Below are positions 53,310 to 61,388 of a stretch of DNA of 63,967 nucleotides, in pieces. The translations under genes and the position numbers were made by a program. The notes under the pieces were generated by a model. It was given only the letters and a program-made list of their open reading frames with translations, did not search any database and was not told the origin of the DNA. How positions within the stretch are numbered: position 1 is the first letter of the stretch; the number at the start of each line of letters is the position of its first letter. The DNA comes from Candidatus Collinsella stercoripullorum (GTDB lineage Bacteria; Actinomycetota; Coriobacteriia; Coriobacteriales; Coriobacteriaceae): positions 1 to 63,967 of the forward strand of contig DXAO01000027.1 of assembly GCA_019117005.1 (NCBI GenBank), given 5' to 3'.

Positions 53310-55691
53310 ATGGACGCGCAGACCGGCAAGACCGCCTCCGGCACCCGGCACGTGCACAGCAACCAGGAGGGCGAGCTCCAGCCCACCTCGGCGCTGGTGC
53401 ACTACACCCATGCCGACGACCTGCCGTACGAGATCATGGCGGACGACTACGACAAGCTCGCCGGCCTCGTCCGCAAGTACATGGGGGACGCCGACCGCGC
53501 GAAGGTCGAGCGCGCCTACTGCTTCGCCGCGGAGAAGCATGCCAAGCAGAAGCGCCGCAGCGGCGAGCTCTACATCAACCACCCCGTCGAGGTCGCGATC
53601 ATCCTCGCCGAGCTCAAGATGGACTGCGACGTGGTGTGCGCCGCGCTGCTGCACGACACGGTCGAGGACACGGAGACCTCCCTGTCCGATGTGGCGGGCA
53701 TCTTCGGCGACGCCGTCGCCGAGCTCGTCGACGGCGTGACCAAGCTCACCAACATCGACGTGGACACCATGGACGAGAAGCAGGCGCTGAACCTGCGCAA
53801 GATGTTCCTCGCCATGTCCCACGACATCCGCGTCGTCATCGTGAAGCTCGCCGACCGCCTGCACAACATGCGCACGCTCGCCGCCCTGCGCGAGGACCGC
53901 CGCCTGTTCAAGGCGCGCGAGACCATGGACGTCTACGCTCCGCTGGCCGACCGCCTGGGCATCTCGTCGATCAAGTGGGAGCTCGAGGACCTTTCCTTCT
54001 TCTACCTGGAGCCCGAGGCATACCAGCGCATCGCGCGCATGGTCGCCGAGAGCCGCGAGGTGCGCGAGCGCTTCCTGGCCGACACCATCAAGACCCTCGA
54101 CGACGAGCTGCGCCGCGTGGGGCTCACCGGCTACCAGATCAACGGCCGGTCCAAGCACTACTGGTCCATCTACCAGAAGATGCGGCGCAAGGGCAAGGAG
54201 TTCTCCGAGATCTACGACCTGGTCGCGCTGCGCGTGATCACCAACTCCGTGGGCGACTGCTACTCCGCGCTCGGCGCGGTGCACACCCTGTGGCATCCCA
54301 TGCCGGGGCGCTTCAAGGACTATATCGCCATGCCCAAGCTCAACAACTACCAGTCGCTCCACACGACGGTCATCGGGCCCACCGCCCGGCCGCTGGAGAT
54401 CCAGATCCGCACCTACGAGATGCACGAGCAGGCCGAGTACGGCATCGCCGCCCACTGGCTCTACAAGCGCTCGGGCGGGTCGAGCGCGTCGAAGTCCAGC
54501 GAGGCCCAGCGCCTGGACGACCAGATCAACATGCTCAAGCACTCCCTCGACTGGGCGGCCTCCGACGACATCGACGACCCCAAGGAGTTCCTGCACACCC
54601 TGAAGGCGGACCTCTACGACCAGGAGATCTTCGTCTTCACCCCCAAGGGCGAGGTGCTGAGCCTGCGCCGCGGCGCCACGCCGCTGGACTTCGCCTACGC
54701 GGTCCACACCGAGGTCGGCAACCACTGCGTCGGCGCGAAGGTGAACGGGGCGATGGCGCCGCTGTCCCATGAGCTGCAGACGGGCGACCGCGTGGAGATC
54801 ATGACGAACAAGGCGTCCAAGCCGTCCCCGGACTGGTTGAACATCGTGCGCACGCCGTCGGCCAAGTCCAAGATCCGCCGGTACTTCGCCGCGGTGGCGA
54901 AGGACGACAACGCGACCGCCGGCCGCGACCTGCTCGCCCGCGACCTGCGCAAGCGCGGGTACGGCATCTCCACGCAGCGCACCACCCGCGCGCTCGCCTC
55001 CGTCGCCGAGCAGCTGAACTACCGCCAGATCGAGGACATCTTCGCCGCCATCGGCGCGGGCAAGCTCGCCGTGCGGATGGTGGGCAACAAGGTCGAGCAG
55101 ATCTTGGACCCCAAGCCCGAGGCGCCCGTCGACAGGCCCGAGGACGGCGCCCCGGCGCGCCCCGAGCGCGGGAGCAACCGCCATCCGCGCCCCTCGGCCA
55201 AGTCCAACTCCGGCGTCCTGGTGAAGGGCGAGAACAGCGAGGGCCTGCTCGTGCGCCTCGCGCACTGCTGCAACCCCGTGACCGGGGACGACATCGTCGG
55301 CTTCATCACGCGCGGGCGCGGCGTGTCGGTGCACCGCGCGAACTGCCCGAACGTGAAGGGGCTCATGGAGCATCCCGAGCGCATGATCGAGGTCGCGTGG
55401 GACACCCGCGCCGACACCACCTTCCAGGTCGAGATCGTGGTCGAGTGCCTCGACCGCATGGGGCTGCTCAAGGACGTGACCATCGCGATCGGCGACGCGG
55501 GCGGCAACATCCTGTCCGCCGCCACGGCGACCGACCGCGAGGGCGTCGCGACCCTGCGCTTCCTCGTGGAGATCTCGGACGCGAGCGGGCTCGACCCGCT
55601 GCTCGCCGCCGTCTCGGCGGTGGAGAGCGTCTACGACGCGCGGCGCCTCATGCCCGGCGAGGGCGGCGCCCAGATGAAGCGCCGCCGCTGA
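53310..55691 (+). CDS. rel: Bifunctional (p)ppGpp synthetase/hydrolase
   Basis: The 793-residue RSH protein has the hydrolase HD domain (LLHDTVEDTE, about residues 112-121; KLADRLHNMRT), the synthetase domain with the RxKD form PGRFKDYIAMPKLNNYQSLH (about 329-348), a TGS domain (EIFVFTPKGEVLSL, about 435) and a C-terminal ACT domain (about 700-780). Both halves look intact, so it should make and degrade the alarmone. GGGGG precedes the ATG, 9 bases after the recJ-helicase stop, an arrangement tying stringent response to DNA repair transcription. Confidence 0.95.
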   Translation: MDAQTGKTASGTRHVHSNQEGELQPTSALVHYTHADDLPYEIMADDYDKLAGLVRKYMGDADRAKVERAYCFAAEKHAKQKRRSGELYINHPVEVAIILAELKMDCDVVCAALLHDTVEDTETSLSDVAGIFGDAVAELVDGVTKLTNIDVDTMDEKQALNLRKMFLAMSHDIRVVIVKLADRLHNMRTLAALREDRRLFKARETMDVYAPLADRLGISSIKWELEDLSFFYLEPEAYQRIARMVAESREVRERFLADTIKTLDDELRRVGLTGYQINGRSKHYWSIYQKMRRKGKEFSEIYDLVALRVITNSVGDCYSALGAVHTLWHPMPGRFKDYIAMPKLNNYQSLHTTVIGPTARPLEIQIRTYEMHEQAEYGIAAHWLYKRSGGSSASKSSEAQRLDDQINMLKHSLDWAASDDIDDPKEFLHTLKADLYDQEIFVFTPKGEVLSLRRGATPLDFAYAVHTEVGNHCVGAKVNGAMAPLSHELQTGDRVEIMTNKASKPSPDWLNIVRTPSAKSKIRRYFAAVAKDDNATAGRDLLARDLRKRGYGISTQRTTRALASVAEQLNYRQIEDIFAAIGAGKLAVRMVGNKVEQILDPKPEAPVDRPEDGAPARPERGSNRHPRPSAKSNSGVLVKGENSEGLLVRLAHCCNPVTGDDIVGFITRGRGVSVHRANCPNVKGLMEHPERMIEVAWDTRADTTFQVEIVVECLDRMGLLKDVTIAIGDAGGNILSAATATDREGVATLRFLVEISDASGLDPLLAAVSAVESVYDARRLMPGEGGAQMKRRR

Positions 55692-55808
55692 CCGCGCCGC
55701 GGGCGGGCCGGTCCTATGGCGACTTCGTGCGCCGGGCGCCCACGGCCCCCGGCTGTGGGAGACTGACGGGGTGAACCGTCCGGCAGCCCGAAGAAGGAGG
55801 CCCCTGAC

Positions 55809-56510
55809 ATGACCGACCCGGTGCTCGACCTCGCCCCGTGCGGCTCGATCTCGATCGACTGCGTGGTGAACGGCCCGATATCCACCAACACCTACTTCGT
55901 CGTCTCCGGCGACGAGGCCCTGATCATCGACCCCGCCTGGGAGGGCGACAAGCTCGCCGAGCGCCTGCGCGCGGCGCACCCCGGCGCGCGGCCGGTCGGC
56001 ATCGTGTGCACGCATGGGCACGGCGACCATGTGGGCGGCGTCGCCGGCATGCGCCGCGCGCTCGGCGACGACGTGCCCTACCTCATCTCCGCGTCCGACG
56101 CGGGGTTCGTGCGGGACGCCGTCGCGAGCATGCGGGTGCGCTGGGGGATCGACACCGAGATGCCCCCGGCTCCCGACCGCCTGCTGTCCGAGGGCGATAC
56201 CGTCGCCGTGGGCGATGCGGTGCTGCAGGTCATCGACGCCCCGGGGCACACCCCCGGCGGCATCGTCCTGTTCTGCGCGAGCGCGGAGGGGAGGGTCGCC
56301 TTCATGGGCGACACCCTGTTCCCCGGCGGTCACGGCCGCACCGACCTGGTCGGCGGCGACGAGGACACGATCCTGCACACGCTCGGCCGCCTGTTCCGGT
56401 CCCTGCCGGAGGACACGCTGTGCCTCATCGGGCACGACGGGACCACGACCGTCTCCGACGAGCTCGAGCGCAACCCCTTCGTCGCCCACGCCCTCAGCTT
56501 GGGACTCTGA
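55809..56510 (+). CDS. MBL-fold metallohydrolase (glyoxalase II-like)
   Basis: The 233-residue protein has the metallo-beta-lactamase motif THGHGDHVGG (about residues 67-76), GHTPGG (about 150), FMGDTLFPGGHGR (about 177) and a final GHDGTTT. It is likely a hydroxyacylglutathione-hydrolase-like thioesterase. AGAAGGAGG lies upstream of the ATG; probably the third gene of the recJ-rel operon (117-base gap). Confidence 0.92.
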   Translation: MTDPVLDLAPCGSISIDCVVNGPISTNTYFVVSGDEALIIDPAWEGDKLAERLRAAHPGARPVGIVCTHGHGDHVGGVAGMRRALGDDVPYLISASDAGFVRDAVASMRVRWGIDTEMPPAPDRLLSEGDTVAVGDAVLQVIDAPGHTPGGIVLFCASAEGRVAFMGDTLFPGGHGRTDLVGGDEDTILHTLGRLFRSLPEDTLCLIGHDGTTTVSDELERNPFVAHALSLGL

Positions 56511-56792
56511 TAGGGCCTCTGGCGGGGCATCTGGCGGGGCCGCCCGCCCCGCCCCCGGCTCCGCCGGGTATGGAAAGATCGCGCACCCGGACGGCCCCGC
56601 ACGCGCCCGCCGGGTGCGTGCACCATCTCTTACGTGCGGCGATTCCGATCCGGTAAGAACGAGGCAAGGTTTCGGCAAGGAGCCTTCGGATCCCGTTCGG
56701 CGGGGCGTCATCGGGCTCCCCTCCGATCGCGATCCGCCTGCATCTCTCGGGTACCGTCGAACCATGCGGTCAGTTCGACGGATGGGGGCATC

Positions 56793-57467
56793 ATGGATGT
56801 GGGCGAGCGCGTCGACCGTGCGGTGACGGTCATGGCCGAGCATTGGATCGGCAGGAAATGGGAGTTCCTCGCGCAGGCGAACGAGGAGTTCTCCGCCTTC
56901 GTCGACCCGGCGGCGTACTACCGGGACTGCCTGAGCGATCGGGAGGCGGCCTTCCTGTCCGCCTGCTTCACGGAATGGGTCCTGTTCGACCGCCCGCTGT
57001 TCCGGGGCGCGACGCCGCTGCGGGCGTTCATCGAGCACCCGGTCGGGGACGTCTCCGAGGACGACCTCGACTGCCTGCGGCAGATCGAGCGGACCCATTT
57101 CGTGACCCGCTTCGCAATCGGGCGCAAGCACGCCGACGCGGGCACCGTAGAGGTCCGCGACGTGCGCACCGGGCTGCGCTACCTCGTCCTCGACCCCCAT
57201 CTGTGCGGGGTCGACCGCTGGCGGGACGGGTCGATCTCCATGCGCGTCGCCTGCGTCGACGACGTCTGGCAGACCGTCGGGAGGGTGCATCTCTACGATC
57301 GCGCCCCGCCGGGGGCCTACGGCCAGGACGGTCCGGGCGAGGTGCATCCCGAGGACCTCGTCTTGAGGCCGGAGGTCGCCTCTGCCGGGTTCTATCTGCG
57401 CCTTTTGCGCGACGTCATCGGTTTCGAGGGACGTTACCAGCAGTCGTCCGTGTTCGTCGGCTCATGA
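56793..57467 (+). CDS. Hypothetical protein, 224 residues
   Basis: A soluble protein with acidic/basic balance and no signal peptide: ERVDRAVTVMAEHWIGRKWE at the start, ACFTEWVLFDRPLFRGATPL (about residues 50-69), VRDVRTGLRYLVLDPHL (about 118). The early part resembles SEC-C-like or 'plasmid pRiA4b'-type helical proteins only loosely; I do not recognise it. Strong coding character and GATGGGGG before ATG 56793 support a real gene. Confidence 0.7.
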   Translation: MDVGERVDRAVTVMAEHWIGRKWEFLAQANEEFSAFVDPAAYYRDCLSDREAAFLSACFTEWVLFDRPLFRGATPLRAFIEHPVGDVSEDDLDCLRQIERTHFVTRFAIGRKHADAGTVEVRDVRTGLRYLVLDPHLCGVDRWRDGSISMRVACVDDVWQTVGRVHLYDRAPPGAYGQDGPGEVHPEDLVLRPEVASAGFYLRLLRDVIGFEGRYQQSSVFVGS

Positions 57468-57588
57468 CGGGGCGGTGCGGCGACGGCTCGGGGCGAGGGG
57501 TCGGTCCGCGCGGGCCGCCGGGCGGGACGCTGCCGGGGTCGTGCGGTAAAGAAGCGCTCAATGCTGCGCATTCGCGCCCGCGTCGGTG

Positions 57589-57595
57589 GTAAAAT
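57589..57595 (+). promoter_or_regulatory. Candidate -10 of the aldolase gene
   Basis: TAAAAT (57590-57595) preceded by TGG, 39 bases before the fba ATG. Confidence 0.45.
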
Positions 57596-57634
57596 AGGCG
57601 GCTGTGTAGGCAAACCTTATGAGGAGGTTAATCC

Positions 57635-58501
57635 ATGCTCGTCAACGCAGCAGAGATGCTCAAGGAAGCCGAGGCCGGCCACTACGCGCTCGGCGCATTC
57701 AACACCAACAACCTCGAGTGGACGCTCTCCATCCTCACCGCCGCCGAGGAGGCGAAGTCCCCGCTCATCATGCAGTGCACCGGCGGTGCCGCCAAGTGGA
57801 TGGGCGGCTACAAGGTCTGCGCCGATATGGTGAAGGCCGCCGTCGAGGCCCTGAACATCACCGTCCCCGTGGCGCTCCATCTCGATCACGGTTCCTACGA
57901 GGACTGCTTCAAGTGCATCGAGGCCGGGTTCACCTCCGTCATGTACGACGGCTCCCATGAGGAGACCTTCCAGCTCAACCTCGACCGCACCAAGGAGATC
58001 GTCGAGCTGGCCCACTCCAAGGGCATCTCCGTGGAGGCCGAGGTCGGCGGTATCGGCGGCGTCGAGGACGGCGTGACCTCCAACGGCGAGCTCGCCGACC
58101 CCAACGAGTGCAAGCAGATCGCGGACCTGGGCGTCGACTTCCTCGCCTGCGGCATCGGCAACATCCACGGCGTCTACCCGGCGGACTGGGCCGGCCTGTC
58201 CTTCGAGCGCCTCGGCGAGATCAAGGCCCTGACCGGCGATCTCCCGCTCGTGCTCCATGGCGGCACCGGCATCCCCGAAGATCAGATCAAGAAGGCGATC
58301 GAGCTCGGTATCTCCAAGATCAACGTGAACACCGACCTGCAGCTCGTCTTCGCCGCCGCCACCCGAGAGTACATCGAGGCCGGCAAGGACCAGCAGGGCA
58401 AGGGCTACGACCCGCGCAAGCTCCTCAAGCCCGGCCGCGACGCCATCGTGGCGCGCACCAAGGAGCTCATGGAGCAGTTCGGCTCGGTGAACAAGGCGTA
58501 A
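57635..58501 (+). CDS. fba: Class II fructose-1,6-bisphosphate aldolase
   Basis: The 288-residue protein has ALGAFNTNNLEW at the start, VALHLDHGSYEDC (about residues 78-90; Asp/His zinc and catalytic site), EAEVGGIGG (about 132; Glu), LACGIGNIHG (His) and LPLVLHGGTGIP (about 203; His) plus NVNTDLQLVF. It splits fructose-1,6-bisphosphate into triose phosphates and receives the product of FruK. AGGAGG before ATG 57635 implies high expression. A UUCG-loop terminator follows. Confidence 0.95.
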   Translation: MLVNAAEMLKEAEAGHYALGAFNTNNLEWTLSILTAAEEAKSPLIMQCTGGAAKWMGGYKVCADMVKAAVEALNITVPVALHLDHGSYEDCFKCIEAGFTSVMYDGSHEETFQLNLDRTKEIVELAHSKGISVEAEVGGIGGVEDGVTSNGELADPNECKQIADLGVDFLACGIGNIHGVYPADWAGLSFERLGEIKALTGDLPLVLHGGTGIPEDQIKKAIELGISKINVNTDLQLVFAAATREYIEAGKDQQGKGYDPRKLLKPGRDAIVARTKELMEQFGSVNKA

Positions 58502-58524
58502 GCTCGGACGCACGCGTTCTGCAG

Positions 58525-58547
58525 GAGGCCCTTCGGGGCCTCTTTTT
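58525..58547 (+). terminator. UUCG-loop terminator of fba
   Basis: GAGGCCC (58525-58531), loop TTCG, GGGCCTC (58536-58542), then TTTTT. Confidence 0.95.
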
Positions 58548-58557
58548 GTTGCTGCTT

Positions 58558-58644
58558 TTGGTGCATTTTGGGACGGGGTCATTTTTGCTCAGGAGGCCTT
58601 CGGGGCCTCCTGAGCAAAAATGACCCCGTCCCAAAATGCACCAA
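58558..58644. repeat. Perfect 41-bp inverted repeat with a UUCG-type centre
   Basis: Arms 58558-58598 and 58604-58644 are exact reverse complements with loop TTCGG. The centre repeats the fba terminator stem (GGAGGCC/GGCCTCC), while the outer part carries GGGACGGGGTC, the REP-like core of this window. Ten bases after the fba terminator. Confidence 0.95.
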
Positions 58645-58744
58645 TGCACCGAAGGCCCCCTTCGTTATGGCGCCGTCCCCCTTGGGCGCTCGCGCTGCGG
58701 CAGGCGGATGCGGCCCCGTCCTCCGCGTGCGCGGGCGGCAGGGG

Positions 58745-58750
58745 TAGAAT
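58745..58750 (+). promoter_or_regulatory. Candidate -10 of the transglutaminase-like gene
   Basis: TAGAAT at 58745-58750, 60 bases before the ATG; no -35 found. Confidence 0.35.
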
Positions 58751-58810
58751 CGGGTCCGTAGGGTTCGAGGCGCCGGATTCCGCGCCGGCGCACGACGAGA
58801 AGGGGGAGCC

Positions 58811-60235
58811 ATGGCGGTCCGATTCGAATACCCGGAACAGGGGGAGCTCGTCGAGAGGGGGCCGGTCGGGACGCCCGACGCGGCGTCCAACGACGATTTC
58901 CGCTTCCTCGCCGTGGGCCTTCCCCCCGAGATCGAGCGCCTCAAGCAGGCGGGGCGTCTGACCGAGGCCGTCCGCGCATGCGACGACCTCCTCTCCGGCG
59001 AGGTGAACCCTGAGCTCGCGGCGTGCCTGCGGGCGGAGCGGCACCGCATGGGCCGCCTCGCGCGGCAGTTCCGCGTGACGCGCGCCGAGGCGCTCGAGGC
59101 CGTGCGCGCCGAGTGGCCTGAGTTCACGGAGAAGCGGTTCGACGACCTCATCGGGCGCGGGCGCATCGACTGGCGCTTCGTCGACGGCGAGCAGCGCTTC
59201 CTGGCGAGCTTCCTCGACTCGCTGCGGGTCTACCCCCGCGAGGTCCCGGGGCTCGGACCCGCCGCGCCGACCGACACGGAGGCGCGCTCGGCCATGCTCG
59301 CCGAGATGCATGCGAACGGCGGGGCGTCGCGCGAGATCACGCTCAAGGCGGGCATCGAGGTGCCCGGTGCGGAGCAGGGCGAGATGCTGCGCGCCTGGCT
59401 GCCCGTTCCCGCGGCATGCCCGCAGCAGTCCGCCATCGACGTGTTCGACTGGACGCCCGGCGTGCTCGTCGCCTCCGAGGACGCCCCTGCGCGCACGGCG
59501 TTCTGGGGATCGCGCCAGACGCGCTCCTTCCAGGTCGCGTACCGCTACCGCATCGACGCCCTCTATGTCGACACGCTCGCCCCGGCCCCCGCACGGCATG
59601 CGGTCGCCGACGACACCGTGAACGAGGACGACCTCTCCGAGCTCGCGCCGCATATCCTGTTCACGCCGTACCTGTGCGTGCTGACCGAGCGCGTGGTCGC
59701 CGGCATCGAGCGGCCGATCGACCGCGCCCGGGCCATCTACGATTACATCACCATGAACGTGGACTACCGCTACCAGCCCGATTACGCGCAGCTGGACTGC
59801 ATACCGGACGCCTGCGCGAAATCCCTGCGCGGCGACTGCGGCGTCATGGCGCTGACCTTCATCACCATGTGCCGTATCGCGGGGATCCCCGCGCGCTGGC
59901 AGAGTGGCCTCTACGTCGCCCCCGACCATGTGGGCCCGCATGACTGGGCGATGTTCCACACGGACGAGTTCGGCTGGCTGTGGGCCGACTGCTCGTTCGG
60001 CTCCTCCGCGCGCCGCGAGGGGGACGAGGGGCGCCGCCTGCATTACTTCGGCAACCTGGACCCGTGGCGCATGGTGGCGAACTCCCGCTTCCAGGCGGAG
60101 CTCGCCCCCGCCTGCGACGGCGTGCGCTGCGACCCGTTCGACAACCAGGCGGGCGAGGCGTCGGTCGAGGGCCGTGGATGCGCCGGCGACGAGATGCGCC
60201 GCACCGTCGAACTCGTGGAAATGCGGGCGGTGTAG
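58811..60235 (+). CDS. Cytoplasmic transglutaminase-like protein
   Basis: The 474-residue protein has a helical N-terminal part (about residues 25-140) and a transglutaminase-core C-terminal part with the catalytic triad visible: LRGDCGVMALTFITMCRIAGIPARW (Cys, about 345; split here as LRGDCGVMALTF and CRIAGIPARW), HDWAMF (His, about 378) and WLWADCSFG (Asp, about 394). No signal peptide or membrane segment, so it acts in the cytoplasm, as protease, crosslinker or amidase. AAGGGGGAG precedes the ATG. Confidence 0.87.
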   Translation: MAVRFEYPEQGELVERGPVGTPDAASNDDFRFLAVGLPPEIERLKQAGRLTEAVRACDDLLSGEVNPELAACLRAERHRMGRLARQFRVTRAEALEAVRAEWPEFTEKRFDDLIGRGRIDWRFVDGEQRFLASFLDSLRVYPREVPGLGPAAPTDTEARSAMLAEMHANGGASREITLKAGIEVPGAEQGEMLRAWLPVPAACPQQSAIDVFDWTPGVLVASEDAPARTAFWGSRQTRSFQVAYRYRIDALYVDTLAPAPARHAVADDTVNEDDLSELAPHILFTPYLCVLTERVVAGIERPIDRARAIYDYITMNVDYRYQPDYAQLDCIPDACAKSLRGDCGVMALTFITMCRIAGIPARWQSGLYVAPDHVGPHDWAMFHTDEFGWLWADCSFGSSARREGDEGRRLHYFGNLDPWRMVANSRFQAELAPACDGVRCDPFDNQAGEASVEGRGCAGDEMRRTVELVEMRAV

Positions 60236-60250
60236 CCGCGCGCCGTATGG

Positions 60251-60259
60251 TACGATAAT
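60251..60259 (+). promoter_or_regulatory. Candidate -10 for tRNA-Leu
   Basis: TACGATAAT (overlapping hexamers TACGAT and GATAAT) ends 10 bases before the mature 5' end. Confidence 0.4.
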
Positions 60260-60268
60260 CCGCGCCGT

Positions 60269-60355
60269 GCCCGAGTGGCGGAATTGGCAGACGCAGTGGA
60301 CTCAAAATCCACCGATGGCGACATCGTGCGAGTTCGAGTCTCGCCTCGGGCACCA
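60269..60355 (+). tRNA. tRNA-Leu (anticodon CAA)
   Basis: An 87-base tRNA with acceptor stem GCCCGAG/CTCGGGC, anticodon stem GTGGA/TCCAC around loop CTCAAAA (anticodon CAA at 60303-60305, reading UUG), a long class II variable arm (GATGGCGACATC), T-loop TTCGAGT and encoded CCA (60353-60355). Its wobble base is a target of TrmL, also in this window. Followed by a terminator and by repeats of its 3' end. Confidence 0.95.
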
Positions 60356-60367
60356 TAGAGAACAGCG

Positions 60368-60397
60368 AGGGCTCCAGTGATGGGGCCCTTTCGTTTT
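60368..60397 (+). terminator. Terminator of tRNA-Leu
   Basis: AGGGCTCC (60368-60375) pairs with GGGGCCCT (60382-60389, one G-T pair), followed by TTTCGTTTT. Confidence 0.8.
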
Positions 60398-60409
60398 GAT
60401 GCACAATGC

Positions 60410-60652
60410 AGGCGAGACTCGAACTCGCGAGAGCGCGCGAGACTGCGGAAATGCGTGAGCATTTCCCAGCGAGCGGCGAAGGGTGCCGAAGGCACCCGGA
60501 GCATGCGGGCGCCGCAGGCGCACGCTTCGAGTCTCGCCTCGGGCTTCTCTGCCGTGTCGACGATGCGCCCATCCGTCCCCGGGGGTCCGCGTCGTAGGCA
60601 CCCGGAGCATGCGGGCGCCGCGGGCGCACGCTTCGAGTCTCGCCTCGGGCTT
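60410..60652. repeat. tRNA-Leu 3'-end-derived repeats
   Basis: Three copies of tRNA-Leu 3' sequence lie here. An inverted 19-base copy of tRNA bases 60328-60346 is at 60410-60428. Two direct 19-base copies of tRNA bases 60333-60351 are at 60526-60544 and 60632-60650. The direct copies end two 56-bp repeats (60491-60546 and 60597-60652, one mismatch) that share a GCATGCGGGCGCCGC centre. No gene is seen in the stretch up to 60785. Confidence 0.9.
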
Positions 60653-60785
60653 TTTCGAGGCAAAGCACCCTGTCTGCGGCATCTTCTTATCGGGAAGATG
60701 GGTTTCGGGGTGGTAATCGCGCCATGCAGCGGATAAGCTTGGGTTTCGATTGAGCAGCATCGACCGAGAGCGGGTGAGGGAACCC

Positions 60786-61127
60786 ATGAACATCCAGATC
60801 TTCGGGACCAAGAAGAGCTTCGACACCAAGAAGGCGCAGCGCTACTTCAAGGAGCGGCGCATCGGCTTCCAGTTCATCGACCTCAAGGAGAAGGGGATGA
60901 GCAAGGGCGAGCTGCAGAGCGTCCTGCGCGCCGTCGGAGGTATCGACGCCCTGGTCGACCCCAAGGCCAAAGATCAGGATACCGTCGCGCTCATCTCCTA
61001 TCTCGCCGAGAGCCAGAAGTTCGACAAGCTCCTTGAGAACCAGCAGGTGCTGCGCGAGCCGATCGTGCGCAACGGGCGGCAGGCGACCGTCGGTTACGCC
61101 CCCGACACCTGGGGCGGATGGGAGTAG
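60786..61127 (+). CDS. ArsC/Spx-like thioredoxin-fold protein without catalytic Cys
   Basis: The 113-residue protein has the ArsC-family layout: NIQIFGTKKSFDTKKAQRYF at the start and LREPIVRNGRQATVGY (about residues 86-101, cis-Pro region). The active-site Cys of the family, which I recall as GTKKCFDTKKA in clostridial relatives, is Ser11 here and no other Cys exists in the protein, so arsenate reductase activity is unlikely. A regulatory role as in Spx, or a decayed enzyme, are options. GAGGGAACCC precedes ATG 60786. Confidence 0.85.
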   Translation: MNIQIFGTKKSFDTKKAQRYFKERRIGFQFIDLKEKGMSKGELQSVLRAVGGIDALVDPKAKDQDTVALISYLAESQKFDKLLENQQVLREPIVRNGRQATVGYAPDTWGGWE

Positions 61128-61186
61128 GGTCTCCGGGTGGCGGATCCCGCGGCGCTCATGGTGATACCGTGGAGCCGTAGGGGGTG

Positions 61187-61195
61187 TGCTATCAT
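61187..61195 (+). promoter_or_regulatory. Candidate extended -10 of the infC operon
   Basis: TGC then TATCAT (61190-61195), about 195 bases before the infC start, giving a long structured leader. Confidence 0.5.
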
Positions 61196-61326
61196 TCACC
61201 AAGCGCTTTTGCGCGATTGAGGAAAGCGGGACCGTGTGGTCCCCACCTTTCGGCGCCTTACGGGCAGCTGTCTGGTCGTACAACGTATCTTCGGGCACGG
61301 ATATCCGTACCCATTAACGTGTGCAA

Positions 61327-61363
61327 CCCGGATGCTCCCTGCAGGGCATCCGGGTTTTGTTTT
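61327..61363 (+). promoter_or_regulatory. Leader terminator (attenuator) of infC-rpmI-rplT
   Basis: CCCGGATGC (61327-61335) pairs with GCATCCGGG (61346-61354), with inner CCC/GGG pairing, followed by TTTTGTTTT (61355-61363). A complete intrinsic terminator stands 26 bases before the infC start. Leaders of this operon are controlled by transcription attenuation and by L20 in Bacillus; here the antiterminator partner and regulator are not identified. Confidence 0.85.
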
Positions 61364-61388
61364 CTCAGCTACGAAGGAGGTTGGGACA

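Noticed and set aside
49848..57347. Very long open frame on the minus strand
   Set aside because: It is an antisense shadow of recJ-helicase, rel, MBL and neighbours. High GC keeps stop codons rare; composition is His/Arg/Gly/Val repeats with no domain.
60491..60652. CRISPR-like repeats after tRNA-Leu
   Set aside because: Only two units with a 50-base interval and tRNA-derived ends; no cas genes.
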